This document shows, piece after piece, positions 10,650-19,577 of a DNA stretch of 64,000 nucleotides. The DNA lies in NCBI GenBank assembly GCA_905479985.1, contig CAJQOM010000005.1, positions 1 through 64,000 of the forward strand, in the 5' to 3' direction. How positions within the stretch are numbered: position 1 is the stretch's first letter; every line of letters starts with the position of its first letter. This stretch comes from an uncultured Gammaproteobacteria bacterium. GTDB taxonomy: Bacteria > Pseudomonadota > Gammaproteobacteria > Nitrosococcales > Methylophagaceae. A program made the translations under genes and the position numbers. Below the pieces are notes generated by a model. That model was not told where the DNA came from, searched no databases, and worked only from the letters and a program-made list of their open reading frames with translations.

Positions 10650-10778
10650 CTATCCTGCGTTCACTTGGTTAACCGTGTTATCAGGGAGGTATAAATCGCC
10701 TTTTTGTCCACAGGCACTGGCCAAGCTCAATAGGAAAACCACGGCGGTTAGGCGTGCTATTTTATTTAATGTTTGCAT
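10650..10778 (-). CDS. lptM: Small LptM-like outer-membrane lipoprotein
   Basis: This 42-residue gene starts at the ATG at 10778. It encodes a basic N terminus (MQTLNKIARL), a hydrophobic stretch, and the lipobox LASAC with lipidated C23. Next come GQKGDLYLPD residues; the CGxKGxLYxP pattern is the hallmark of LptM (formerly YifL). In E. coli LptM assists oxidative maturation of the LPS translocon LptD. The position just upstream of lysA-dapF matches LptM's usual neighbourhood. The family match rests on motif and context. Confidence 0.88.
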   Translation of the reverse strand: MQTLNKIARLTAVVFLLSLASACGQKGDLYLPDNTVNQVNAG

Positions 10779-10870
10779 TGCATCTTATCCTCGTCCTCAA
10801 TTCGTTGTGCAGTATAGCGATTAATGATCTGATTCGCCATGCACACAACACTAGAAATTCTTCTTTAACT

Positions 10871-10899
10871 TTTATACTATAAGCCTTTGATTTTATAAA
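10871..10899 (+). promoter_or_regulatory. Possible sigma-70 promoter for pilB
   Basis: TTTATA (10871-10876) and TATAAA (10894-10899) are separated by 17 bases in the divergent space between lptM and pilB. The -10 match is good (5 of 6) and the -35 is modest (4 of 6). The surrounding sequence is AT-rich, so chance matches are likely. pilB begins about 30 bases downstream, after AAGGTGG. Confidence 0.25.
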
Positions 10900-10930
10900 T
10901 TTCGCTTCTTTTTAAGGTGGCTATCCAATA

Positions 10931-12643
10931 ATGGCAAATGCGACATCTGTTCGATTAAGCGGTTTGGCACAACGCCTGATCAATGACGGTTTACTTTCCG
11001 AACAAGAAGCTGAGAACGCACAACTCGCGGCTAAAGAAGCCGATTTAGCTTTTGTGAGTTATTTGGTTGAGAATAAAATTATCTCTAGTCAGCATATCGC
11101 GACGATTGCTTCTGAAGAGTTTGGTGTTCCGCTGTTCGATATTGAAACAATGAATATCGAACTGTCTGCGACAAAATTAATTTCAGAAAAACTAATTCGT
11201 CAACACAATGCCTTACCCCTTTATCAACGCGGAAAGCGCCTCTATGTCGCCGTTTCTGATCCCACCAACTTACAAGGTTTAGATGAGTTTCAGTTCAACA
11301 CGGGCTCTAATACTCGCCCTGTGCTCGTTGAAGAACAACAACTGGCCGCTGCGATTGAAAAATCCCTCGACAACAGTGACGACCAACTTGATGATTTTGG
11401 TGATGCCGAGTTAGATGATATCGATCTGGGTTCAGATGAAATCGAAACCAATAAAGACGATACTGATACCAATATTGATGACACCCCTGTTGTTCGCTTT
11501 ATTAACGGCATTTTAACGACCGCGATTAAAGCAGGCGCTTCCGATATTCATTTCGAACCTTATGAAAAGAAATACCGCGTTAGAACCCGTATCGATGGTA
11601 TTTTGCACGAAAACAAAACGGCACCGATCGCATTAGCAGGCCGTATTTCTGCCCGTATTAAGGTGTTATCTCGCCTTAATATTGCTGAACGCCGGGTGCC
11701 GCAAGATGGCCGTATGCGTCTAAAACTGTCCAAAACAAAAGCCATCGATTTTCGTGTTAATACTTGCCCGACCTTATTTGGTGAAAAAATTGTGCTGCGT
11801 ATTCTTGACCCCAGCAGCGCACAACTCGGTATTGATGCGCTCGGTTATGAACCAGAGCAAAAAGACGTCTTTATGGAGACCATGCACAATCCTTACGGCA
11901 TGATTTTGGTAACAGGTCCAACCGGTAGTGGTAAAACCGTTTCGCTTTATACTGCCCTCAATATTCTTAATACCGATGACCGTAATATTTCTACTGCGGA
12001 AGATCCGGCTGAAATCAGTTTACCGGGCATCAACCAGGTCAATGTTAACCCCACAGTTGGTCTTAATTTCTCAGATGCTTTACGCGCTTTCTTACGCCAA
12101 GATCCTGATGTCATCATGGTCGGTGAGATTCGTGACTTGGAAACCGCTGAAATTGCGATTAAAGCCGCTCAAACAGGGCATATGGTGTTATCAACGCTGC
12201 ATACCAATGATGCACCACAAACCCTAACCCGTCTTATGAATATGGGTGTCCCGCCTTTTAATATTGCCTCAGCGGTGACCTTGATTATTGCTCAGCGTTT
12301 AGCGCGGCGACTCTGTAGTCACTGTAAAGCACCAGAAGATATTCCTAAAGAAGCCTTGATAGAAGAGGGGTTTACACAAGCTCAGATTGAGGAAGGAGTC
12401 ACAGTTTTTAAAGCGGTCGGCTGCGATAATTGCACAGCAGGCTATAAAGGACGTGCTGGGATATATCAAGTGATGCCAGTCTCAGAAGCAATGGGACGTA
12501 TTATCATGGAAGGTGGTAATGCCATGCAGCTTGGTGACCAAGCTGCTGCTGAAGGCGTTGCAGACCTCCGACAATCTGGCCTGAAAAAAGTAGCTGCAGG
12601 CTTAACTAGCCTCGAAGAACTTAACCGTGTAATCACCGTATAA
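10931..12643 (+). CDS. pilB: Type IV pilus assembly ATPase PilB
   Basis: This hexameric secretion ATPase powers pilus extension at the inner membrane. The 570-residue protein has an N-terminal GSPII_E/MshEN-like domain (residues 1-150) and an acidic linker rich in D and E around residues 150-175. The ATPase core has Walker A GPTGSGKT near residues 330-337 and an Asp box in DPDVIMVGEIRD. The tetracysteine zinc motif CSHCKAPE...CDNCTAG, near residues 458-500, distinguishes PilB from PilT. The MshEN region is known to bind c-di-GMP in some family members. It is the first gene of a pilBCD run. Confidence 0.96.
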   Translation: MANATSVRLSGLAQRLINDGLLSEQEAENAQLAAKEADLAFVSYLVENKIISSQHIATIASEEFGVPLFDIETMNIELSATKLISEKLIRQHNALPLYQRGKRLYVAVSDPTNLQGLDEFQFNTGSNTRPVLVEEQQLAAAIEKSLDNSDDQLDDFGDAELDDIDLGSDEIETNKDDTDTNIDDTPVVRFINGILTTAIKAGASDIHFEPYEKKYRVRTRIDGILHENKTAPIALAGRISARIKVLSRLNIAERRVPQDGRMRLKLSKTKAIDFRVNTCPTLFGEKIVLRILDPSSAQLGIDALGYEPEQKDVFMETMHNPYGMILVTGPTGSGKTVSLYTALNILNTDDRNISTAEDPAEISLPGINQVNVNPTVGLNFSDALRAFLRQDPDVIMVGEIRDLETAEIAIKAAQTGHMVLSTLHTNDAPQTLTRLMNMGVPPFNIASAVTLIIAQRLARRLCSHCKAPEDIPKEALIEEGFTQAQIEEGVTVFKAVGCDNCTAGYKGRAGIYQVMPVSEAMGRIIMEGGNAMQLGDQAAAEGVADLRQSGLKKVAAGLTSLEELNRVITV

Positions 12644-12658
12644 TTTTAGGAGTAATAT

Positions 12659-13897
12659 GTGGCCGTAGCAACAAGTAAGGCACCCAAACCACAAGTTGAT
12701 CCGATCTTTCAATGGCAAGGCTCTAACCGTCAAGGCCGCCGTTTAAAAGGCGAGCAATCCGGTATTAGTGCCACGGCAGTGAAGGCTGACTTGCGTCGCC
12801 AAGGGATTACGCCCATCAAGGTTAAGAAAAAACCTAAGGATTTATTTGCCGCTAGAAAACCCGCCATTAAGCCCGCTGATATAGCTGTTTTTAGTCGTAT
12901 GATTGCGACGATGATGTCTTCTGGCGTGCCCTTGATGCAATCGATGCAGATTATTGGCGAAGGCCATGAAAATGCCAGTATGCAAGATATGATTTTATCG
13001 ATTAAAGCCGATGTCGAATCGGGTACTAGCCTGACAGATTCTTTAGCTAAATTCCCACACCACTTTGATGACCTATACGTCAGCCTCGTTAATGCGGGTG
13101 AACAATCGGGTACTTTAGAAAGCTTGCTCCATGAAATTGCCACTTATAAAGAGAAAACCGAGGCATTAAAAGCTAAAGTTAAAAAGGCGATGGTTTACCC
13201 CGCTTCTATTTTAGTCGTTGCCTTTGTTGTCACCGCCATTTTAATGATTTTCGTTATTCCGCAATTTGAAGCGCTCTTTACAGGTTTCGGTGCTGACTTA
13301 CCGGCTTTAACCAAGTTTGTCATTACTGTTTCAGAGGTGTTCCAGGAAAAGTGGTGGCTGATTTTTGGTGTCATCATTGCCAGTGTTATCGGCATTAAGG
13401 AAGCTAAAAAGCGCTCTAGAAAAGTACAACACTTCTTAGACCGACTACTGCTCAAAATACCCGTTATTGGTGTCGTCATCGAAAAAGGCGCGATTGCGCG
13501 TTTTGCTCGTACCTTTTCAACCATGTTTAAAGCAGGTGTACCCATGGTCGAAGCGATGGTCTCTGTCGCGGGTGCAACCGGTAATATCGTCTTTAGCGAA
13601 GCTACGCTTATCATGAAAGATGATGTTGCTACCGGAACGCAATTGAATGTTGCTATGAAGAGTAGTGAGCTCTTCCCTAATATGCCCGTCCAAATGGTCG
13701 CTATTGGCGAAGAGTCAGGTGCCTTAGACGCTATGCTGGCTAAGGTGGCGGACTTTTACGAGGCTGAGGTCGACGATGCTGTTGATAATATGACGGCCCT
13801 AATGGAACCGATGATTATGGTTATCTTGGGTGGCCTCATCGGCACGCTTGTTATCGCCATGTACCTCCCTATTTTCAAAATGGGTGCGGTCGTATAG
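12659..13897 (+). CDS. pilC: Type IV pilus inner-membrane platform protein PilC
   Basis: PilC is the inner-membrane platform coupling PilB or PilT to pilin assembly. The 412-residue protein has two T2SSF domains, one starting near FSRMIATMMSSGVPL and a repeat near FARTFSTMFKAGVPM. Its membrane segments lie near residues 180-200, 225-245 and 380-405. The start is GTG at 12659, 15 bases after the pilB stop and preceded by TAGGAG at 12647-12652. The ATG two bases earlier is out of frame. Confidence 0.95.
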   Translation: MAVATSKAPKPQVDPIFQWQGSNRQGRRLKGEQSGISATAVKADLRRQGITPIKVKKKPKDLFAARKPAIKPADIAVFSRMIATMMSSGVPLMQSMQIIGEGHENASMQDMILSIKADVESGTSLTDSLAKFPHHFDDLYVSLVNAGEQSGTLESLLHEIATYKEKTEALKAKVKKAMVYPASILVVAFVVTAILMIFVIPQFEALFTGFGADLPALTKFVITVSEVFQEKWWLIFGVIIASVIGIKEAKKRSRKVQHFLDRLLLKIPVIGVVIEKGAIARFARTFSTMFKAGVPMVEAMVSVAGATGNIVFSEATLIMKDDVATGTQLNVAMKSSELFPNMPVQMVAIGEESGALDAMLAKVADFYEAEVDDAVDNMTALMEPMIMVILGGLIGTLVIAMYLPIFKMGAVV

Positions 13898-13971
13898 ATA
13901 GTTAGTTTAATTTCGTTATATTCACTACCTTTAAGGCTACTATAATTTGAACTACATACAAACTAGCATGC

Positions 13972-16900
13972 ATGATTTTACCTGAAAGTAATGTATCTTT
14001 AAACCTTCATAAGACTCGAGAAAACGGACCTACTCTAGCTTATAACCAGGTCCTTGAAAGTCTTAAATCCCTTTCCACAGAGCATTTTTTTGTTGAAGCT
14101 GCAGAACAACTTTCCTTAGCCCTTAACACGCGCTATGTGATGATTACGCAGCGTTACACCTTTCCGGTCTCTAAACTCAAAACGCTGTCTTTCTGGGATA
14201 CCGACCAAATAAAAGACAACTTTGAGTTTATGCCAGACAATACGCCGTGTGGCGAAGTCATTGCTGGAGACGGTCAATTTCACTTCTTTGCCAATGATGT
14301 ACAAGCCCTTTTCCCTCAGGCTCCTGGATTGGAAGCACTAGAAGCTATCAGCTATGCCGCGGTTCCCATACTTGATTCTAAACGCGAAGTCTCTGGCCAC
14401 ATAGCTATTTTAGATGTTAAACCCTTACAAGACAAAGAACGGGTTCGCGCCATTCTTGAAGCTTATGCTAACTTTGCTAGTCTAGAATTAGAACGCAGGC
14501 AGACACAAGAGACGCTCGACATCTTAACAAAAGGGTTTAATTTACCGCTTGGTAAAAACTGTTTTAAACAATTAGTTCAAATGGCTGGCGATACGTTTGA
14601 TATCAACTTTGCTTTTATTGGTCAACACAGTAACGCTGATAGCCGCGTCATTGAAACCCTCGCGCTATACAACCGCGGCCAATTTTTAGGCCCAATGACT
14701 TATTCACTTGATAATGCACCTTGTGATGCCGTTGTTGGCAAACAAGCTGAGGCGTTTCCTTCAGATTTACAGGCTCTTTACCCAAATTTTCCATTGTTAC
14801 AAGAACTTGATGCAGAAGCTTATATCGGTGTGCCTTTGTTTGATGCCAATAATCAATCTATCGGGGTATTTTCCTTAGTCAACCAAAAGCCGATACCCCA
14901 AGCAGGGCGGATTAAAACACTCCTTCATGCCTTTGCAAATAAAGCCGCTTACGAAATAGAACGTGTGAAAAATGAACAAGCTTTGCACTATTATTCAGGC
15001 ATTGTGTCGACAACAGATGATTTCATGGCTTTTATCGATAAGGAGTACATATACAAGGCCATTAACCAGACTTATTGCGTACAATTTTCTCGTTCTAAAC
15101 AAGACATTATTGGCCATTCTGTCAAGCAGCTCCATGGGGCTGACCTTTTCCAGCTAATCAAACAGACCATCGACACTGCTATTAGTAGTGGTGCCACCGC
15201 CACTTGTGAATTTTGGCGATCTTATCCCGATGGCACAAAACATTTTATTCAATGTAGATATAATCCTTACTATGATGCCAATAGTGACATTACCGGTGTT
15301 TCCGTTGTTGCTCGGGATCTCAGCGAATTGAAGTCGGCACAGGACGCATTATTAGCGAGTGAGCAACGGCTTCAATCGCTTTACGATGATACCCCGTCTA
15401 TGTTTTTTACACTTGGCACTGATAGAACAATCAAATCGGTCAATGCTTTTGGTGCGGCGGAATTAGGTTATCAAATGGCTGAGTTAGTGGGCCAGTCTCT
15501 CAGTACCTTTGTCCATCACGAAGATCGTGTACACCTTGATATCGCTCTCAATAACTGTTTCTCCAACCCCGATACTATCCAGCATTGGGAGCTTCGAAAA
15601 AAACACCAAAACGGCACAACACTCTGGGTTAAAGAAACGGCTCGCTTAGTGCTTGATTCAAAACAGCAGCAACAATTGTTTATTGTTTCTGAAGATATTT
15701 CGGAACGTCATAAATTATCACAGCGCCTATCTTATCAAGCATCACACGATGCCTTAACGGGCTTAATTAACCGCCATGAATTTGAGCGTAGAACCCAGCA
15801 ATTATTAGATACGATCATTGAAGACAAAGCACAACATGTCATGTGCTACCTCGACCTCGACCAATTTAAAATTATTAATGACAGTTGCGGACATTTGGCC
15901 GGCGATACTTTATTAAAAAACATCTCTTCATTGTTGACCTTAAAAATAAGACGTGGAGATACCTTAGCTCGCTTGGGGGGGGATGAATTTGGTATTTTAA
16001 TGGCGCACTGCTCAATCACGCAGGCGCAGTCTATTGCCGAATCAATCCGCCAACTTATTGAAGATTTTAATTTCGTCTGGAATGACAAAACTTATTCCAT
16101 CGGAGCCAGCATCGGATTGGTGAGGATTGATGACAATACTGACTCTATCGTTTCTATTATGAGTACGGTTGATACAGCTTGCTATGCCGCTAAAGATGCT
16201 GGACGAAATCGTGTCGTTATCTACAGCGAAACAGACCAAGAAATGACTAAACGCCGTGTTGATATGGGCTGGGTGCAGCGCATACAAGATGCACTGGATA
16301 ATGATAAATTTCACTTATATTCACAAAAAATTGTTACTGTTAAACCCGGGCTACACAATAAGCCTAGCTATGAGTTGCTATTACGTTTATTTGAAGAAGA
16401 TGGCGACATTATTCTCCCAGGTGCTTTTTTACCGTCAGCAGAGCGTTATCATTTAGCCACTAAAATAGATCAATGGGTTGTCGAACATGCGTTTAACTGG
16501 TTGGCCAGCTTAGGCGCTAAAGTTAATGACTTTCAATACTGCACTATCAATCTTTCAGGCAACTCATTAGATGATGAGAGCTTTTTAGACTTTGCCCTGT
16601 CGCAAATAACCCGTCCTGATATATCAGGCCATAAGATTTGTTTTGAGATCACAGAAACGGCCGCTATTTCTAATTTATCTGGCGCTATAAAGTTTATACG
16701 GGAACTCTCTCAACACGGCTGTTTATTTGCACTCGATGATTTTGGTAGTGGTGTTTCTTCTTTTGGCTATTTAAAAAACTTAAATGTCGATTTTATCAAA
16801 ATAGATGGTAGTTTTGTTAAAGACTTAGTGACTGATCCTATTGATTATGCGATGGTAAAATCCATTAATGACATTGCGCATGTCATGGGGAAGAAAACCG

Positions 16901-17010
16901 TCGCGGAATACGTCGAAAATGATGATATCCTAGCTGCTTTGCAAGATATTGGCGTCGATTACGCGCAAGGTTATGGTATCGGTCGGCCTTGCCCTTTAAG
17001 CAATATCTAA
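13972..17010 (+). CDS. GAF-GAF-PAS-PAS-GGDEF-EAL cyclic-di-GMP signalling protein
   Basis: This 1012-residue, apparently cytoplasmic c-di-GMP turnover protein has two tandem GAF domains (about 25-175 and 190-335) and PAS domains at about 335-455 and 462-585. The GGDEF domain spans 590-750 and the EAL domain 770-1012. The GGDEF motif is intact near residues 668-672. EAL is replaced by ELL, keeping metal-binding E801; DDFGSG (from D922), IKIDGSF, AEYVEN and AQGYGIGRP are also kept, so phosphodiesterase activity remains plausible. The gene separates pilC from pilD, which are usually adjacent. TATAAT at 13941-13946 may give it its own promoter; the -35 is poor and no clear ribosome site precedes the ATG. 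Confidence 0.92.
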   Translation: MILPESNVSLNLHKTRENGPTLAYNQVLESLKSLSTEHFFVEAAEQLSLALNTRYVMITQRYTFPVSKLKTLSFWDTDQIKDNFEFMPDNTPCGEVIAGDGQFHFFANDVQALFPQAPGLEALEAISYAAVPILDSKREVSGHIAILDVKPLQDKERVRAILEAYANFASLELERRQTQETLDILTKGFNLPLGKNCFKQLVQMAGDTFDINFAFIGQHSNADSRVIETLALYNRGQFLGPMTYSLDNAPCDAVVGKQAEAFPSDLQALYPNFPLLQELDAEAYIGVPLFDANNQSIGVFSLVNQKPIPQAGRIKTLLHAFANKAAYEIERVKNEQALHYYSGIVSTTDDFMAFIDKEYIYKAINQTYCVQFSRSKQDIIGHSVKQLHGADLFQLIKQTIDTAISSGATATCEFWRSYPDGTKHFIQCRYNPYYDANSDITGVSVVARDLSELKSAQDALLASEQRLQSLYDDTPSMFFTLGTDRTIKSVNAFGAAELGYQMAELVGQSLSTFVHHEDRVHLDIALNNCFSNPDTIQHWELRKKHQNGTTLWVKETARLVLDSKQQQQLFIVSEDISERHKLSQRLSYQASHDALTGLINRHEFERRTQQLLDTIIEDKAQHVMCYLDLDQFKIINDSCGHLAGDTLLKNISSLLTLKIRRGDTLARLGGDEFGILMAHCSITQAQSIAESIRQLIEDFNFVWNDKTYSIGASIGLVRIDDNTDSIVSIMSTVDTACYAAKDAGRNRVVIYSETDQEMTKRRVDMGWVQRIQDALDNDKFHLYSQKIVTVKPGLHNKPSYELLLRLFEEDGDIILPGAFLPSAERYHLATKIDQWVVEHAFNWLASLGAKVNDFQYCTINLSGNSLDDESFLDFALSQITRPDISGHKICFEITETAAISNLSGAIKFIRELSQHGCLFALDDFGSGVSSFGYLKNLNVDFIKIDGSFVKDLVTDPIDYAMVKSINDIAHVMGKKTVAEYVENDDILAALQDIGVDYAQGYGIGRPCPLSNI

Positions 17011-17066
17011 AAAAGCCCATGTTTCAAGTAAAAGTCCTAATCCTTCATTATATTGACTGACTACCC

Positions 17067-17930
17067 ATGATCGAACTATTACAAAATTCTTCACTTTTTT
17101 TCATTTCGGCCACGACTATTCTTGGTTTGTTAGTCGGCAGCTTTTTAAACGTGGTCATTTATCGCCTCCCAGTGATGATGGAACGTGAATGGCAAATACA
17201 ATGCAATGAATTAAATGGTATTGAAAATAATAACAAAGCAGTTTTTACGCTTAGCCAACCACGTTCTGCCTGCCCACATTGTCAACATGCCATTACGGCA
17301 TTAGAAAATATTCCGGTTATTAGCTACCTTTTCCTTGGTGGAAAATGTCGTGGCTGTCATGCATCTATTTCAGTTCGCTACCCCATTATCGAAGCATTGA
17401 CGGGGATATTGTCCGCGGTGGTCGCCACACATTTTGGTTTTGGTTGGGCTTGTTTGGGGGCTTTATTATTAACATGGACTTTGATCGCCCTCACTTTTAT
17501 TGACGCTGATCATCAATTACTGCCTGATTCACTGACGCTACCCTTACTGTGGCTCGGCATCAGTTTTAATTTATATGGTCAATATACAACGCTTGAAGCA
17601 AGTGTCATCGGTGCACTGGCCGGCTATTTGTCACTTTGGTCTGTTTACCAAACTTTTAAATTAGTGACTGGAAAAGAAGGGATGGGCTTTGGTGATTTCA
17701 AGCTTTTAGCCGCCTTAGGCGCTTGGCTTGGCTGGTCAATGCTGCCTTCTATTATCCTCCTGTCATCGCTTGTCGGCGCTGTTGTTGGGCTTAGCTTGAT
17801 GCTTTTTCGACGCCATCAATCTGATATCCCAATTCCTTTCGGTCCTTATTTGGCTGCTGCGGGTTGGATAGCCCTTATTTGGGGAGAGTCCATTAACATG
17901 GCTTATCTCAATTGGGCTGGACTAGCCTAA
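17067..17930 (+). CDS. pilD: Prepilin leader peptidase / N-methyltransferase
   Basis: This membrane aspartyl protease cleaves type IV prepilin leaders after glycine and methylates the new N terminus. The 287-residue polytopic protein has an N-terminal methylase domain with the zinc tetracysteine pair CPHCQH and CRGCHAS. The peptidase aspartates are D146/D148 in FIDADHQLLPDSL and D210 in GFGDFKLLA. It sits four bases before coaE, as in the conserved pilD-coaE-zapD-yacG order. Confidence 0.97.
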   Translation: MIELLQNSSLFFISATTILGLLVGSFLNVVIYRLPVMMEREWQIQCNELNGIENNNKAVFTLSQPRSACPHCQHAITALENIPVISYLFLGGKCRGCHASISVRYPIIEALTGILSAVVATHFGFGWACLGALLLTWTLIALTFIDADHQLLPDSLTLPLLWLGISFNLYGQYTTLEASVIGALAGYLSLWSVYQTFKLVTGKEGMGFGDFKLLAALGAWLGWSMLPSIILLSSLVGAVVGLSLMLFRRHQSDIPIPFGPYLAAAGWIALIWGESINMAYLNWAGLA

Positions 17931-17933
17931 ATC

Positions 17934-18548
17934 ATGTTTAGAGTCGGACTCACCGGAGGTATTGCTAGTGGTAAAACTACTGTGTGCCGATACTTTACTG
18001 AACTTGGTATTGATGTCTTTGATGCTGATGATATCGCGCGCGAATTGGTTCAAATCGATACACTTTGCTACCAACAAATTGTTGGGCAGTTTGGTTCTTC
18101 CTTTCTGTTGAGCGATCGTAGTCTTGATCGACCACAACTTCGCGCACTTATTTTTTCGGATGCGCAGGCTAAACAAAGCTTAGAGGCCATTTTACACCCG
18201 GTTATTCACGCTGAGTTAGTTGCTAAAAGTGCGCTGAGCCAATCAGCTTATTGTATTTTGGCCATCCCACTTTTAGCCGAAAGTAAAATAGTTTATCCGT
18301 TAAATCACGTTCTGGTAATTAAGACATCGCCAGAGCTACAATTACAGCGGCTTTGCAAACGAGATGGATTCTCCACCGAAACTGCTCAGGCTATGATTAA
18401 TCAGCAATCCTCCTCGGCTGATAAAGCGGCTATTGCAAATGATATTATCCATAATAATCTTGGTCTCGATACCCTTAAAGATCAGGCGTGCCGCCTTCAC
18501 CAACATTATCTACAGTTGGCTAAGCAGGCCGCGGTAGTTGCTAGTTAG
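17934..18548 (+). CDS. coaE: Dephospho-CoA kinase
   Basis: This enzyme carries out the last step of coenzyme A synthesis, phosphorylating the 3' hydroxyl of dephospho-CoA. The 204-residue P-loop kinase has Walker A GGIASGKTT at residues 8-16 and DADDIARELV shortly after. The length is normal. It lies between pilD and zapD in the usual gammaproteobacterial cluster. Confidence 0.95.
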   Translation: MFRVGLTGGIASGKTTVCRYFTELGIDVFDADDIARELVQIDTLCYQQIVGQFGSSFLLSDRSLDRPQLRALIFSDAQAKQSLEAILHPVIHAELVAKSALSQSAYCILAIPLLAESKIVYPLNHVLVIKTSPELQLQRLCKRDGFSTETAQAMINQQSSSADKAAIANDIIHNNLGLDTLKDQACRLHQHYLQLAKQAAVVAS

Positions 18549-18557
18549 TGTATTGTC

Positions 18558-19370
18558 ATGGAGAATAGTCATTTTGCTGATGAAGTCCTCGCTAATACTG
18601 TGACTGATAACATTATCTACGAACAACCGCTCAATGAGCGCATACGCACCTTTCTGAGGTTAGAATTTCTATTCTCGCGCGTTGATATTGCCTTACTGGG
18701 CTGTTCGGAACAACAAAACCGCGATGCAATTGATAGTTTATTGCAGATTTTGTCCGTCTTTGAGCGCAGTGATTTAAAGTCTGAGATCATCAAAGAACTC
18801 GAGCGGCTTATTGCCACACTAACGGCGTTAGAAAATACACCCGGTGTTGATACCAAAGCCTTGGATGATTTATTGTCCGAATTAGATCACGTTTTAGATA
18901 GCTTACATATCAAAAAAACCGCCATCGGCCAGCAATTGCGCGATAGTGATTTTTTATACAGTATCCGACAGCGCTCTAGCATTCCTGGTGGCACCTGTGA
19001 CTTTGACTTGCCCAGCTATCATTTTTGGTTACAGCATACGACTGACACTGACCGACAAGCCCAACTCAAAACGTGGTTAGAACAATTCTCGGGAGTACGT
19101 GCAGCCATTAATACTACATTACACTTGGTTCGCGAGAGCACGCACTTTGTCCCGACTACTGCTGTGTCTGGTTTCTACCAACATAGTCTCGATGGTAATC
19201 ATCCCAATCAGTTAATTCGTGTTCAGATTCCGAGTAATGTACCTTATTACCCTGAGATTAGTGGTGGCAAACACCGCTTTACCGTCCGGTTTATGCAATT
19301 TGATTTGGCACAGCGTTCTCAACAATCCACAGATGATATTGTCTTTTCGCTCAGCTGTTGTGCCATGTAA
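18558..19370 (+). CDS. zapD: Cell division protein ZapD
   Basis: ZapD bundles FtsZ filaments and stabilises the Z ring in the cytoplasm. The 270-residue sequence contains YEQPLNERIRTFLRLEFLF near residue 22 and GGTCDFDLPSYHFWL near residue 144, both characteristic of the ZapD (DUF1342) family. It is mainly helical with no membrane segment. It follows coaE by nine bases and precedes yacG by six. Confidence 0.94.
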   Translation: MENSHFADEVLANTVTDNIIYEQPLNERIRTFLRLEFLFSRVDIALLGCSEQQNRDAIDSLLQILSVFERSDLKSEIIKELERLIATLTALENTPGVDTKALDDLLSELDHVLDSLHIKKTAIGQQLRDSDFLYSIRQRSSIPGGTCDFDLPSYHFWLQHTTDTDRQAQLKTWLEQFSGVRAAINTTLHLVRESTHFVPTTAVSGFYQHSLDGNHPNQLIRVQIPSNVPYYPEISGGKHRFTVRFMQFDLAQRSQQSTDDIVFSLSCCAM

Positions 19371-19376
19371 ACCGAT

Positions 19377-19571
19377 ATGATCACCACCGTTCAATGCCCA
19401 CAATGCCAAAAACCCGTGACTTGGGATGACACCTCAGCGTGGAAACCCTTTTGCAGTGAACGTTGTAAGCTGATTGATTTGGGTGATTGGGCAGAAGGAA
19501 ATCATCGGGTCGCAGGCCCAAAGACAGAGGATGCTTTTCCTGACGATTTAGATCATTTTGATTACCACTAA
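19377..19571 (+). CDS. yacG: DNA gyrase inhibitor YacG, zinc-binding
   Basis: YacG is a small zinc protein that binds GyrB and inhibits gyrase in E. coli. The 64 residues hold the four zinc cysteines C7, C10, C26 and C30 ([10 protein letters not shown] and [15 protein letters not shown]) and an acidic C terminus. It is the last gene of the pil-coaE-zapD run and converges on nadA, leaving only six bases between stop codons. Confidence 0.95.
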   Translation: MITTVQCPQCQKPVTWDDTSAWKPFCSERCKLIDLGDWAEGNHRVAGPKTEDAFPDDLDHFDYH

Positions 19572-19577
19572 ATCGAA

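Noticed and set aside
12730-13614. Minus-strand frames of 137 and 139 codons opposite pilC
   Set aside because: Both are antisense shadows of the conserved PilC sequence and have no supporting start signal.
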